From assembly GCA_003248315.1 (NCBI GenBank), contig QKWM01000004.1, positions 4,027,001-4,091,000 of the forward strand: 64,000 nucleotides of DNA. Direction: 5' to 3'. This document shows, piece after piece, positions 39,463 to 49,470 of the stretch. Positions within the stretch are counted from its first letter, which is position 1; the number at the start of each line of letters is the position of its first letter. The notes under the pieces are model-generated. The model saw only the letters and a list, made by a program, of their open reading frames with translations, made no database searches and was not told the DNA's origin. The position numbers were made by a program, and so were the translations under genes. This DNA is from Streptomyces sp. SW4. GTDB lineage: Bacteria > Actinomycetota > Actinomycetes > Streptomycetales > Streptomycetaceae.

Positions 39463-39859
39463 GAGGACTCCTCCTGGCGGGCGTCGGCCGGTGTGGCGAC
39501 CCGGCGTGGCCAACCGGTGAAAATCGGGCGGGAACGGCTGCCGCCGCAAAGGAAGTTGTCGTAGGGTCGCCTGCGGCACCGTACAGGTCGAACTGGCGAT
39601 CGCCGCACCCCGCGACACCAGGGGGCAACCGGTGGCGTCCGCCGGTCGTCACACCAGGGTGAGCGGGACACGGCGAGTGCGGCACGGCGAGGACGGCACG
39701 GTGAGCGCGGCACGACGGGCACGACCGGACGAGCACGGCAGGACGTACGGCAGGCGAGTCCGCACGGCCCGTACGACCGCCGGGCACGACGTGACGAGCA
39801 GGACGTGACGAGCAGGACGGACTGAGGGACGCCAGGCGTCCACGGGAGGGGTTCACTCT
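39463..39859. other. Intergenic region before the lytic transglycosylase gene
   Basis: No gene is supported in these 397 bases. They hold both divergent promoters. From about 39650 the sequence is made of short ACGGC/GACGAGC repeats, including a 14-bp tandem copy (ACGTGACGAGCAGG at 39789-39802 and 39803-39816). GGGAGGGG near 39844 is the ribosome site of the following gene. Confidence 0.5.
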
Positions 39860-41698
39860 ATGGCGGCGCAATTCGGCAGGAGGCTGCGCAAGGGCGCGGT
39901 GACCACCACCGTGGCGGCGGTCGCGGTCGCGGCCCTGTCCGCGTCCCAGGCCCCCGACGTCACCACCGGCGCCGACGGCAGACGGACCACCGCCGACGCG
40001 ACGCCCTCGCCGGACACCGACCCCGGAGCCAGCGCCACCGGCAACTCGCCCTACTACACGGACCTGCCGCCCCTCGACAGCCCCAAGCCGTCCCCGACCG
40101 CCGGCGGCACCGGCCCGTCGGTGAAGGGGCCCTCCGAGGCCGGCATCCCGGCGACCGTTCTCGACGCCTACAAGAAGGCCGAGGCGGCGCTGCGCGCGGC
40201 CAAGCCGGGCTGCAACCTGCCCTGGCAACTCCTCGCCGCCATCGGCAAGGTGGAGTCCGGGCACGCCCGCGGCGGCCGGGTCGGCGCGGACGGCACCACC
40301 CCCAGCCCCATCATCGGCCCCCAGCTCGACGGCAACGGCTTCGCCCTCATCAAGGACACCGACAACGGCGTGTACGACGGCAACAGCCGCTACGACAACG
40401 CCGTCGGGCCCATGCAGTTCATCCCGTCCACCTGGGCGTGGGCCGCCCGCGACGGCAACGGCGACGGCAAGGAAGACCCCAACAACGTCTACGACGCCGC
40501 GCTCGCCGCCGGGCACTACCTGTGCCGCAACGGCTGGGACCTGTCCGTCCAGGCCGACCTCAAGCGCGCCATCCTCAGCTACAACAACTCGCAGGACTAT
40601 CTGCACACGGTCCTGTCCTGGCTGGAGTACTACCGCAAGGGCACGCACGAGATCCCCGACGGCACCGGCACCCTGCCCGTGGGCCGCAGCGACGACCGCG
40701 CCACCGGTTCCGGGTCCGGCGGCGGCCGCAACGGCGCGTCCCCCAAGCCGTCGCCCGAGCGGTCCGAGCCCGCCACGCCCCCGAAGGACTCCACGCCGCC
40801 GGCCGGCACCCCCGGCGGCGGCAGCGGAAGCGGCGGCGACGGCGGCAGCGGCTCGCAGAGCCCCAAGCCGCCGACCAACCCGCCCACCAGCCCGCCCACG
40901 ACGCCGCCGCCCACCGGGACGCCCACGCCCACCGACACGGTGGACCACCTGGAGAACGCCGGCACCGGCAAGCTGTCCGCGACGGCCGGCGACACGTTCG
41001 CCGAACGGATCCGTGCCCGCGCGGAGACCGAGTCCGGCAAGGCCGTCGGCAAGGTGCGGCTCCGCTTCACCGTCGTCGGCGACACGGACGCCACGTTCGC
41101 CGGCGGGGAGAGCGTCGCCACGGTCGTCACCGACGGCTCGGGCGTGGCCACCGCGCCGGCGCTGCGGGCCGGTGAGAAGACCGGCGCCTTCACCGTCCGC
41201 GCCACCGTGGTCGGCCGTCCGACCATCCCCGCCCTCGTCTACCGCGCCTCCGTCACCGAACGCGTCGCCGACGCCGTCGCCCGCACCGACGACACCCCGC
41301 TCAGCTGCACCCCGGGCGGGCAGTTCGCCGAGCGGGTCCAGGTGAAGGCCACGTACAAGGGGGCCGCCGCCGACCGGGTCGCGGTCACCGCCACCCTCGT
41401 CCGGTCGGCGTCCGACCCGGCCGTGAACGACAAGGGCCCCTACTTCAAGGACGCCGCCGGCAAGCCCGTCCGCACCCTGACCGGCCTGAAGACCGGCGCC
41501 GACGGGCTGCTGACCCTGCCCCAGCTGTACGCGGACGACACCAGCGGCACGTTCACGCTGCGTATCACCACCGCGGGCGGCGCGACGCTCGACGTGCCGC
41601 TGACCGTGCGGGCCGCCGAGTCGTCCTCACCGGCCCCGTCCGACTCGCCGGAGCCGTCGACGTCGCCCAGCTCCTCCTCCGCCGGCTCCGGCGCATAG
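39860..41698 (+). CDS. Secreted lytic transglycosylase with Ig-like repeats
   Basis: An intact 612-residue exported protein. A basic N-terminus and hydrophobic VTTTVAAVAVAALSAS form the signal peptide. The transglycosylase domain (about residues 100-270) contains CNLPWQLLAAIGKVESGHARGG with the catalytic Glu, GPMQFIPSTWAWAARDGNGDG and VYDAALAAGHYLC, an MltB/SLT_2-like pattern; it cleaves peptidoglycan glycan strands. After a Pro/Ser/Gly-rich linker come two Ig-like (Big-type) repeats, about residues 365-470 and 475-580, each opening with LSATAGDTFAERI- or LSCTPGGQFAERV-like strands. A Ser/Pro tail ends the protein. ATG 39860 follows GGGAGGGG. It ends 20 bases before a large terminator facing hrpB. 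Confidence 0.88.
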   Translation: MAAQFGRRLRKGAVTTTVAAVAVAALSASQAPDVTTGADGRRTTADATPSPDTDPGASATGNSPYYTDLPPLDSPKPSPTAGGTGPSVKGPSEAGIPATVLDAYKKAEAALRAAKPGCNLPWQLLAAIGKVESGHARGGRVGADGTTPSPIIGPQLDGNGFALIKDTDNGVYDGNSRYDNAVGPMQFIPSTWAWAARDGNGDGKEDPNNVYDAALAAGHYLCRNGWDLSVQADLKRAILSYNNSQDYLHTVLSWLEYYRKGTHEIPDGTGTLPVGRSDDRATGSGSGGGRNGASPKPSPERSEPATPPKDSTPPAGTPGGGSGSGGDGGSGSQSPKPPTNPPTSPPTTPPPTGTPTPTDTVDHLENAGTGKLSATAGDTFAERIRARAETESGKAVGKVRLRFTVVGDTDATFAGGESVATVVTDGSGVATAPALRAGEKTGAFTVRATVVGRPTIPALVYRASVTERVADAVARTDDTPLSCTPGGQFAERVQVKATYKGAAADRVAVTATLVRSASDPAVNDKGPYFKDAAGKPVRTLTGLKTGADGLLTLPQLYADDTSGTFTLRITTAGGATLDVPLTVRAAESSSPAPSDSPEPSTSPSSSSAGSGA

Positions 41699-41717
41699 CC
41701 CGGCCAGGCACCGGGCC

Positions 41718-41770
41718 GGTACGACGACGGCGGCGCCCTCCACCGGGAGGAGCGCCGCCGTCGTCGTACC
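41718..41770. terminator. Large bidirectional terminator between lytic transglycosylase and hrpB
   Basis: GGTACGACGACGGCGGCGC (41718-41736) pairs perfectly with 41752-41770. The 15-nt loop can itself fold (CCTCC with GGAGG), so the structure is one very long hairpin lying between two convergent genes. Confidence 0.85.
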
Positions 41771-41813
41771 GCGCCCCCGGCCGCCCGGGGCCGGGAAGCG
41801 GGCGCCTCGCCGG

Positions 41814-44398
41814 TCACCGCCCGAGCCGGGCGTTGGTGTGCCGCGTCGCCTCCGCCGCCGCCGGGTCCTCGGGCCACGGATGCTTCGGGTACCGGCCGCG
41901 CAGCTCCGCCCGCACGTTCCGGTAGCCCTCCCGCCAGAAGGAGGCCAGGTCGGCGGTGACCGCCGCCGGACGGCCGGCGGGGGAGAGCAGGTGGACCAGC
42001 AGCGGCACACCCGCGATCTCCGGGGTCCGCTGGAGCCCGAACATCTCCTGCAGCTTCACCGCGAGCACCGGCTGCTCGGCGTCGCCGTAGTCGATGCGGA
42101 TCCGCGACCCGCTCGGCACGGTGATCCGCTCGGGGGCGAGTTCGTCGAGCCGCGCCGCCTCGCCGCCGGACCAGGGCAGCAGCCGGGCCAGCGCCTGGCC
42201 GGCGTCGATCCTGCCCAGATCCGCCCGCCGCCGTGCCCGGCTCAACTCCGGCTCCAGCCACTCGTCCACGCGCGCGTGCAGCGCGTCGTCCGAGACGTCC
42301 GGCCAGGGCGCGCCGAGATGCCGGTGCAGGAACGCGAGCCGCTGCCGCAGCAGGGCCGCCTCCGCCGGCCAGCGCAGCAGCCCGAAGCCCTCCTGACGCA
42401 ACCCGTCCACCAGCGCGTCGCGTACGAGGCCGGGATCGGGGTCGGTGAGGGCCGCGCCGCCAGTTCGACCGCCCCGAGCCGTTCGACCCGCCGGGCCACC
42501 ACGTCACCGCCGGCCCAGCGGACCTCCTCCGCCTCGTCCCGCAGGGCCCCCGCCGCGAGCCGCGCGGTCTCCTCGTCGACCACCGCGCCGAGCCGCACGC
42601 GCGCGTGCCCCCTGCCGATCGGCCGGTCCGCCACGGCCACCGCGAGCCACGGCGCCCCACCCAGCGCCGAACCGTCGGGCAGTTCCGCGCGCGTGCCGGA
42701 CACCATGAGGTACGAGCCGCCGTCGGCCCGCGCGAGCCGCTCCGGAAACGCGAGCGCCACCACGGCCCCCACCTCGAGATCCTCGCCCCCACCCCGCCCG
42801 GGGCGTCGTCCGCGTCGTCCGCCCATCGGCGCCTCGGCCCCCGGCCGTTCCTCCGGGGCGTCCGCGCTGGCGGCCGCGGCCGCGTCACCCGGCCGGACGT
42901 CGGTGTCCTGCGCGAGGGCGGAGCGCAGTCTGCGGGTCTCCGCCCGCCACCGGGCCGCGTAGGCGTCACCCCCGCGCCGGGCGGAACGCAGCGCTGCGGC
43001 GAGGTCGTCCCCGTACTCGCGCGGAGCCTCCTCGCCGAGCAGCGCGACCACCTCGGCCGCCAGGGCCGGGTCACCGGCGTCCAGCAGGGCCCGCCCCAGC
43101 CGGGGTGGACACCCAGCCGGGCCAGCCGCATCCCCCGCGGGGTCGCCCGGCCGGAGGCGTCCACGGCGCCGATCGCGGACAGCACCGCGCGCGCCGCCGC
43201 CATCGCCCCGCCGGGCGGCGGGTCCAGCAGGGCCAGACCGGAGGCCTCCGGATCCCCCAGCAGGCCGCCTGGAGCGCGAACGCGGTCAGGTCGGCCACCT
43301 TGATCTCGGGCGCCGGGAACCGCGGCAGACGCACGTCCTCCGCCTCCGCCCAGCAGCGGTACACCGTGCCCGGGCCTCCCGCCCGGCCCGGCCCGCCCGC
43401 TGCCGCGCCGCCGCCTGCGACGCCCGTACCGTCGTCAGCGCGCTCAGCCCGCGCGCGTGATCCACCCGCGGCTCCCGCGCCAGCCCCGAGTCGACCACCA
43501 CCCGCACCCCGGGCACCGTGAGGGACGACTCGGCCACCGAGGTCGCCAGCACCACCCGCCGCCGGCCCCCGGCGCCAGCACGGCGTCCTGCACGGCCGCC
43601 GGTGCCCGCCCGTGCACCTGGAGCACGTCCACACCGGCCGGCGCGCCCAGCAGCCCCGCGACCCGCGCGATCTCGCCGACCCCCGGCAGGAAGCACAGCA
43701 CGTCCCCGGTCCGCTCGGCCAGCGCCCGCCGCACCACCGCCGCCACATGCGTCAGCAGCGCCGGATCCACCCGCATCCCGTGCGGGGGCCGGACGGGCCG
43801 CTCCGGCGGAGCCCACACGACCTCCACCGGATGGGAGACGCCCCGGGCCTCGACGACCGGCGCCCGCCCAGCAGCCCCGCCCAGCCCTCCGCGTCCGTGG
43901 TCGCCGACGCGGCCACCAGCCGCAGCTCCGGGCGCAGCGTCTCGCGCACGTCCCACAGGAAGGCCGCCGCCGTGTCGGCGTCCAGATGCCGCTCGTGGCA
44001 CTCGTCGAGGACCACCGCGTCGACGCCGGCCAGCTCCTGGTCGCGCTGGAGCCGCTGCAGCAGCACACCGGTCGTCACGACCTCCACGCGCGTGTGCCGC
44101 CCCACGACCCGCTCACCGCGCACCGTGTGACCGACGCTCCCGCCGGGCCTCTCGCCCAGCAGCCACGCCATCCGCCGGGCCGCCGCCCGCGCCGCGATGC
44201 GCCGCGGCTCGGCCACCACCACCCGCCGCGCGGGCGGCCCTCGCCGACCAGCCCGGCCAGCTCCAGCGGAACCAGCGTCGTCTTGCCGGTGCCGGGCGGC
44301 GCGACCAGCACCGCGGTGCCGTGCTCCTCCAGGGCGTCGTGCAGCGCGGGCAGGGCACCTCGTACGGGAAGGGCGTCCAGGGCGTCGTAACGGATCAC
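41814..44398 (-). CDS. hrpB: HrpB-type DEAH-box ATP-dependent helicase (about seven frame breaks)
   Basis: About 860 residues of an RNA helicase of the HrpB family. Seen are ALHDALEEHGTAVLVAPPGTGKTTLVPLEL (Walker A), AVVLDECHERHLDAD (DECH in place of DEAH), VAASATTDAEG, the second RecA domain with VLATSVAESSLTVPGVRVVVDSGLAREPR and QAAARQRAGRAGR, then the HrpB C-terminal domain ending LASFWREGYRNVRAELRGRYPKHPWPEDP. Breaks lie near 44231, 43865, 43568, 43375, 43262, 43100 and 42452, each solved by one C or G. GTG 44398 is the start, four bases after the methyltransferase stop, so they are one transcript. Confidence 0.88.
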
Positions 44399-44402
44399 GC
44401 AC

Positions 44403-45267
44403 TCAGTCTCGTACGCACACGAAGATCGCCGTCCCCGGGATCAGGTTCCCGCGCAGCGGGGACCAGCCGCCCCACTCGGAGGTGTTCCACTCCGGCCACT
44501 CCGGCTCGACCAGGTCCACCAGCCGGAAGCCCGAGGCGACGACGTCCCGGACCCGGTCGCCGAGCGTGCGGTGGTGCTCGACGTACACCGCCCGGCCGTC
44601 CTCGTCCTGCTCCACGTACGGCGTGCGGTCGAAGTAGGACGCGGACACGCTCAGCCCCTCGGGCCCCGGCTCGTCCGGGAAGGCCCAGCGGATCGGGTGC
44701 GTCACGGAGAACACGAACCGCCCGCCCGGGCGCAGCACCCGCCGCACCTCCCGCAGCACCAGCCGCGGATCGGCGACGAACGGCAGCGCCCCGTACGCCG
44801 AGCAGGCCAGGTCGAAGGAGCCGTCCGCGAACGGCAGCGCCGCCGCGTCGGCGCACACCAGGGGAACGCCCCGCCGATCCGCAGCGCGTGCTGGAGCTGG
44901 CGGTGGGAGAGGTCCAGCGCGACCGGGCGGGCGCCCTGCGCGGCCAGCCAGCGCGAGCACTGGGCGGCGCCGGCCCCGATCTCCAGGACGTCCCGGCCCT
45001 TCAGCTCCTCCGGCGGGCCGAGCAGCTCGGCCTCCACCTCGTCCAGCCCCTCGGGACACCACACGAAGCGGTCGTCGCCGAGGAAGGTGCCGTGCTCGGT
45101 CTGGTACTCGTCCGCGTTGCGGTCCCACCAGCCCCGGTTGGCGCGGGCGCTCTCCGCGACCCCGGCGTCACGCCGGGTGGCTTCCGGTTCGGGGCCTCGG
45201 GGACTTCCGGCTCTTGGATGATCGGCTCCTTCGTCGTACTCTGCCGTCCGGCTCGCCCTGGCGTCAC
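44403..45267 (-). CDS. SAM-dependent methyltransferase (frame breaks near 44866 and 45195)
   Basis: A class I methyltransferase of about 288 residues. Motif I is VLEIGAGAAQCSRWLAAQGARPVALDLS, followed by PLVCADAAALPFADGSFDLACSAYGALPFV and the post-core LREVRRVLRPGGRFVFSVTHPIRWAF. The C-terminal half SEWGGWSPLRGNLIPGTAIFVCVRD is typical of Streptomyces orthologues. Breaks at about 44866 (LRIGG-VPLVCADA) and about 45195 (PEAP-EPEATRRDAG) each need one base. Start is taken as GTG 45267 in the frame VTPGRAGRQSTTKEPIIQEPE, but this is weakly supported. Substrate unknown. It precedes hrpB in the same transcript and is divergent from rpsA. Confidence 0.78.
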
Positions 45268-45366
45268 ACCGGTGTCGGACAGGGCGCGACACGCACCCGC
45301 GTGGCCTCGGCAGACGTTTCTCGTGCCGGTTATGCGGCGATCCGCCCGGGTGGGCGGCTTCGCGCA

Positions 45367-45394
45367 TTGACCCTGCCCGGCTGCCCCGTATGCT
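45367..45394 (+). promoter_or_regulatory. Vegetative promoter of rpsA
   Basis: TTGACC (45367-45372) and TATGCT (45389-45394) are separated by 16 bases, matching the HrdB/sigma-70 consensus well. Transcription would start near 45401, giving a leader of about 208 nt. Confidence 0.65.
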
Positions 45395-45549
45395 ACAAGT
45401 TGCGCTGCGGGCCTGCGCGCCTCAGACGGAGCAGGCTGCGCTCGCATCTGTTGTATGTCCCCTCGGTTGTCGAGGCGCCATCACCAGTGACTGGTCATCC
45501 AGTGTCCGGTGGGCGCTTCCTTGGCTGTCCGGCTTCTGCAGAGCGAAAC

Positions 45550-45600
45550 GGGCTCCCGGCGTAAGCAGTACCTACGACTTCAATGTCCGTACCGGAGCCC
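45550..45600 (+). promoter_or_regulatory. Leader hairpin immediately before the rpsA start codon
   Basis: GGGCTCCCGG (45550-45559) pairs with CCGGAGCCC (45592-45600), one C bulged, and the ATG follows eight bases later after TTTCCCAC. No Shine-Dalgarno sequence lies between hairpin and ATG. The layout suggests autoregulation of S1 through its leader, as known in E. coli. Confidence 0.5.
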
Positions 45601-45608
45601 TTTCCCAC

Positions 45609-47099
45609 ATGACGAGCAGCACCGAGACCACCGCCACCACCCCGCAGGTAGCGGTCAACGACATCGGTAACGAGGAAGCCTTCCTCGCAGCGATCGACGA
45701 GACGATCAAGTACTTCAACGACGGCGACATCGTCGACGGCGTCATCGTGAAGGTCGACCGGGACGAGGTCCTGCTCGACATCGGTTACAAGACCGAAGGT
45801 GTCATCCCGAGCCGCGAGCTCTCGATCAAGCACGACGTCGACCCGAACGAGGTCGTCGCCGTCGGCGACGAGATCGAGGCCCTGGTCCTCCAGAAGGAGG
45901 ACAAGGAAGGCCGCCTGATCCTCTCGAAGAAGCGCGCCCAGTACGAGCGTGCCTGGGGCACCATCGAGAAGATCAAGGAAGAGGACGGCATCGTCACCGG
46001 TACCGTCATCGAGGTCGTCAAGGGTGGTCTCATCCTCGACATCGGCCTCCGCGGCTTCCTCCCGGCCTCCCTGGTCGAGATGCGCCGCGTCCGCGACCTC
46101 CAGCCCTACGTGGGCAAGGAGCTCGAGGCGAAGATCATCGAGCTGGACAAGAACCGCAACAACGTGGTCCTGTCCCGCCGTGCCTGGCTGGAGCAGACCC
46201 AGTCCGAGGTCCGTCAGACCTTCCTCACCACCCTCCAGAAGGGCCAGGTGCGGTCCGGCGTCGTCTCCTCGATCGTCAACTTCGGTGCCTTCGTGGACCT
46301 GGGCGGCGTCGACGGTCTGGTCCACGTCTCCGAGCTGTCCTGGAAGCACATCGACCACCCGTCCGAGGTCGTCGAGGTGGGCCAGGAGGTCACCGTCGAG
46401 GTCCTCGACGTCGACATGGACCGTGAGCGCGTCTCCCTGTCGCTGAAGGCGACCCAGGAAGACCCGTGGCAGCAGTTCGCCCGCACCCACCAGATCGGCC
46501 AGGTCGTGCCCGGCAAGGTCACGAAGCTGGTTCCGTTCGGTGCGTTCGTCCGCGTGGACGAGGGCATCGAGGGTCTGGTCCACATCTCCGAGCTGGCCGA
46601 GCGCCACGTGGAGATCCCGGAGCAGGTCGTCCAGGTCAACGACGAGATCTTCGTCAAGGTCATCGACATCGACCTCGAGCGCCGCCGCATCAGCCTCTCG
46701 CTGAAGCAGGCCAACGAGTCCTTCGGTGCCGACCCGACGGCGGTCGAGTTCGACCCGACCCTGTACGGCATGGCCGCGTCCTACGACGACCAGGGCAACT
46801 ACATCTACCCCGAGGGCTTCGACCCGGAGACCAACGACTGGCTGCCGGGCTACGAGAAGCAGCGCGAGGAGTGGGAGCGCCAGTACGCCGAGGCGCAGGC
46901 CCGCTTCGAGCAGCACCAGCAGCAGGTCATCAAGTCCCGCGAGGCGGACGCCCAGGCCGCTGCCGAGGGTGGCGAGGCCGCCGCTCCGGCCGCGTCCGGC
47001 GGTTCGTACTCCTCCGAGGGCGGCGACAACTCCGGCGCCCTGGCGTCGGACGAGGCGCTGGCCGCGCTGCGCGAGAAGCTGGCCGGCGGCCAGAGCTGA
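45609..47099 (+). CDS. rpsA: Ribosomal protein S1
   Basis: An intact 496-residue S1 with four S1 RNA-binding repeats: VDGVIVKVDRDEVLLDIGYKTEGVIP (about residues 40-105), VTGTVIEVVKGGLILDIGLRGFLPAS (about 125-190), RSGVVSSIVNFGAFVDLGGVDGLVHVSELSW (about 210-278) and VPGKVTKLVPFGAFVRVDEGIEGLVHISELAE (about 295-365). The tail is acidic and Gln/Ser-rich, usual for actinobacteria, which have fewer repeats than E. coli S1. ATG 45609 is the start of MTSSTETTATTPQVAVNDIG. It binds mRNA on the small ribosomal subunit. Codon use is strongly biased to C at third positions. A terminator follows 46 bases after the stop. Confidence 0.97.
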   Translation: MTSSTETTATTPQVAVNDIGNEEAFLAAIDETIKYFNDGDIVDGVIVKVDRDEVLLDIGYKTEGVIPSRELSIKHDVDPNEVVAVGDEIEALVLQKEDKEGRLILSKKRAQYERAWGTIEKIKEEDGIVTGTVIEVVKGGLILDIGLRGFLPASLVEMRRVRDLQPYVGKELEAKIIELDKNRNNVVLSRRAWLEQTQSEVRQTFLTTLQKGQVRSGVVSSIVNFGAFVDLGGVDGLVHVSELSWKHIDHPSEVVEVGQEVTVEVLDVDMDRERVSLSLKATQEDPWQQFARTHQIGQVVPGKVTKLVPFGAFVRVDEGIEGLVHISELAERHVEIPEQVVQVNDEIFVKVIDIDLERRRISLSLKQANESFGADPTAVEFDPTLYGMAASYDDQGNYIYPEGFDPETNDWLPGYEKQREEWERQYAEAQARFEQHQQQVIKSREADAQAAAEGGEAAAPAASGGSYSSEGGDNSGALASDEALAALREKLAGGQS

Positions 47100-47145
47100 A
47101 CTCCCCAGAGGGACTTCCGGCCGCTGAGGTCTAGCGGCTGACCGA

Positions 47146-47171
47146 GGGCCGTACCTTCCGAGGTACGGCCC
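47146..47171 (+). terminator. rpsA terminator
   Basis: GGGCCGTACCT (47146-47156) pairs perfectly with AGGTACGGCCC (47161-47171) around a TCCG tetraloop. A weaker hairpin with CCGCT/AGCGG arms precedes it by a few bases. Confidence 0.85.
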
Positions 47172-47196
47172 CTCCGTGCTGCCCGCGCGCGGGCGG

Positions 47197-47256
47197 CCCG
47201 TCGAGCCGGCCGCCCTCCGTGGCCCCCGCGCGCGGGGGCCCGTCGAGCCGGCCGCC
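47197..47256. repeat. Direct repeat of 18 bp before the PAC2 gene
   Basis: CCCGTCGAGCCGGCCGCC occurs at 47197-47214 and again at 47239-47256, with similar GC-rich flanks in between. Confidence 0.6.
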
Positions 47257-47337
47257 AAGATCGAGATTCCTCTCTCCCGGGAATGACTCCGGCCGCGAAG
47301 CCGTTGTTCCGTACGGACACGAGGAGGAGCGGTCACT

Positions 47338-48276
47338 GTGCTTGATCCGCAGGATTTGTACGCATGGGAGCCGAAGGGGCTTGCCGTCGTGGACATGGCG
47401 CTCGCCCAGGAGTCGGCCGGCCTGGTCATGCTCTACCACTTCGACGGATACATCGATGCCGGCGAGACCGGCGACCAGATCGTCGACCAGTTGCTGGGCT
47501 CGCTGCCGCACCAGGTCGTCGCACGCTTCGACCACGACCGGCTCGTGGACTACCGCGCCCGCCGCCCGCTGCTCACCTTCAAGCGCGACCGCTGGACCTC
47601 CTACGAGGACCCCGCCATCGAGGTGCGGCTCGTCCAGGACGCCACCGGAGCGCCCTTCCTGCTGCTGTCCGGGCCCGAGCCCGACGTGGAGTGGGAGCGC
47701 TTCGCCGCCGCCGTCAAGGAGATCGTCGAGCGCCTCGGCGTCCGCCTGTCGGTCAACTTCCACGGCATCCCGATGGGTGTCCCGCACACCCGCCCCGTCG
47801 GCATCACGCCCCACGGCAACCGGACCGACCTCGTCCCCGGCCACCGCAGCCCCTTCGAGGAGGCGCAGGTGCCCGGCAGCGCCGAGGCGCTCATCGAGTA
47901 CCGGCTGCTCCAGGCGGGCCACGACGTCCTGGGTGTCGCCGCCCATGTCCCGCACTACATCGCCCGGTCCCCGTACCCGGACGCCGCGCTGACCGTCCTG
48001 GAGACGATCACGGCCGCCACCGGGCTCGTCCTGCCCGGCATCGCCCACTCGCTGCGCACGGACGCGCACCGCACGCAGACCGAGATCGACCGGCAGATCC
48101 GGGAGGGCGACGAGGAACTCACCGCCCTCGTCCAGGGCCTCGAGCACCAGTACGACGCCGCCGCGGGCGCCGAGACCCGGGGCAACATGCTCGCCGAGCC
48201 GGTGGAGATCCCGTCGGCGGACGAGATCGGGCGCGAGTTCGAGAAGTTCCTGGCGGAGCGGGAGGGGGACGCCTGA
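47338..48276 (+). CDS. PAC2-family protein
   Basis: An intact 312-residue PAC2 (proteasome assembly chaperone 2-like) protein. The core reads VVDMALAQESAGLVMLYHFDGYIDAGETGDQIVDQLLGSL, VRLVQDATGAPFLLLSGPEPDVEWERFAAAVKEIVERLGV and SVNFHGIPMGVPHTRPVGITPHG, standard for actinobacterial PAC2 members. Mycobacterium homologues are cytosolic and of unsettled function, sometimes linked to the proteasome. The C-terminus ends in a helical acidic segment (ADEIGREFEKFLAEREGDA). GTG 47338 follows an excellent GAGGAGGAG. It lies between rpsA and coaE as in other Streptomyces. Confidence 0.85.
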   Translation: MLDPQDLYAWEPKGLAVVDMALAQESAGLVMLYHFDGYIDAGETGDQIVDQLLGSLPHQVVARFDHDRLVDYRARRPLLTFKRDRWTSYEDPAIEVRLVQDATGAPFLLLSGPEPDVEWERFAAAVKEIVERLGVRLSVNFHGIPMGVPHTRPVGITPHGNRTDLVPGHRSPFEEAQVPGSAEALIEYRLLQAGHDVLGVAAHVPHYIARSPYPDAALTVLETITAATGLVLPGIAHSLRTDAHRTQTEIDRQIREGDEELTALVQGLEHQYDAAAGAETRGNMLAEPVEIPSADEIGREFEKFLAEREGDA

Positions 48277-48477
48277 CCGGGCCGGGGGGCCGGGGGTGGC
48301 TCTCGGGGGGCTGGGGCGGTGCCTCGGCCGGGTGCGTGCGGGGTGCGCTCCGCCGGGGTGGGGCGATGCCCTGGCCCGAGCGCCGGGGTGCGGGCGACGC
48401 CCTCGGCGTACGGCGGGGTGTCGGGCTCGGCCACTACCCGGCGTACCGCCCGCTGCGGGCGGGTCTAGGCTGCGGCC
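48277..48477. other. Intergenic region between PAC2 gene and coaE
   Basis: Two hundred bases with no gene seen. The stretch is G-rich (GGGGTG, CCGGGG) and includes TAGGCT at 48466-48471, six bases before the coaE ATG, a -10 of a probable leaderless message. Confidence 0.45.
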
Positions 48478-49099
48478 ATGCTGAAGGTGGGCCTGACCGG
48501 CGGAATCGGCGCCGGCAAGAGCGAGGTGTCCCGGCTGCTCGTCGAGTGCGGAGCCGTGCTCGTCGACGCGGACCGGATCGCCCGGGAGGTCGTCGCCCCG
48601 GGACCGAGGGGCTCGCCGCCGTGGTCGAGGCGTTCGGCGAGGAGGTGCTCGCCGGGGACGGCGGTCTGGACCGGCCCAAGCTGGGCTCGATCGTGTTCAC
48701 CGACCCGGAGAAGCTGGCCGTGCTGAACTCCATCGTCCACCCCCTGGTCGGCGCCCGTTCCCGCGAGTTGGAGGAGGCCGCCGCGGCCGCCGACGCGGAC
48801 GCCGTCGTGGTGCACGACGTCCCGCTCCTCACCGAGAACGGCCTGGCGCCGCTGTACGACGTCGTGATCGTCGTCGACGCCGACCCGGCCACCCGGCTCG
48901 ACCGCCTGGTCCGGCTGCGCGGGATGACGGAGGAGGACGCCCGGGCGCGCATGGCCGCCCAGGCGACCCGCGAGCAGCGGCGGGAGATCGCGGACATCGT
49001 CATCGACAACGACGTGCCGCTGGAGGAACTCCGGCGGCGGGTCGAGGACGTGTGGGCCGAACTGACCCGGAGGGCCCGGGGGCCCGGGAGGCCGGCTGA
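48478..49099 (+). CDS. coaE: Dephospho-CoA kinase (frame breaks near 48601 and 49075)
   Basis: Catalyses the last step of coenzyme A synthesis, phosphorylating dephospho-CoA. The P-loop is VGLTGGIGAGKSEVSRLL, followed by VLVDADRIAREVVAPG, LGSIVFTDPEKLAVLNSIVHPLV, HDVPLLTENGLAPLYDVVIVVDAD and the RLVRLRGMTEEDARARMAAQATREQRREIADIVIDNDVPLEEL region, all complete. The first break near 48601 (EVVAPG-TEGLAAVVEAFG) needs one G. After VWAELTRRARG the frame stays open into the next gene; one more G in the GGGGG run near 49075 would give a stop at 49097-49099 and a normal length of about 207 residues. ATG 48478 is leaderless-like. Confidence 0.88.
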
Positions 49100-49110
49100 A
49101 CCGTCCGGTC

Positions 49111-49406
49111 CGCTGGATCGTCAGGCCCGCTGGATCGCCCGCTCCGCTGGATCGCCCGGTCCCTGGATCGTCAGGCCTGGGGGAGCGGTGGGCGTGCCGG
49201 AGTGGCGGCGTGCTGGAGTGGCGGCGTGCTGGAGTGGCGGCCTGCCGGGGCGGTGGGCGTACCGGCGTACCGGAATGGCCGGCGTGGCCGGACGGGCGGG
49301 CCTGGTGGCGTGGCCGGGTCGGCAGGCCTGGAGGCTCCGGTGGTCTCGGGAGGCGGTGCCGGGAGACGGTCTCGGGAGGCGGTCTCGGGAGGCGGTGCCG
49401 GCCCCG
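49111..49406. repeat. Three adjacent minisatellites between coaE and the TPR gene
   Basis: Four 17-bp units built on CGCTGGATCG lie at 49111-49178. Three 16-bp units of GTG(C/T)(C/T)GGAGTGGCGGC follow at 49194-49241. Then 13-bp units GGTCTCGGGAGGC, mixed with GGTGCCGGGAGAC, run from 49342 to 49406. The periods differ, so these are separate expansions. No gene is seen in 49110-49470. Confidence 0.75.
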
Positions 49407-49470
49407 TCGGCCCCAGGAATAGCGTCGTTCGTACGGGCGTTGAACCCTCCAGCGAGGGAAGGACTCAGCC

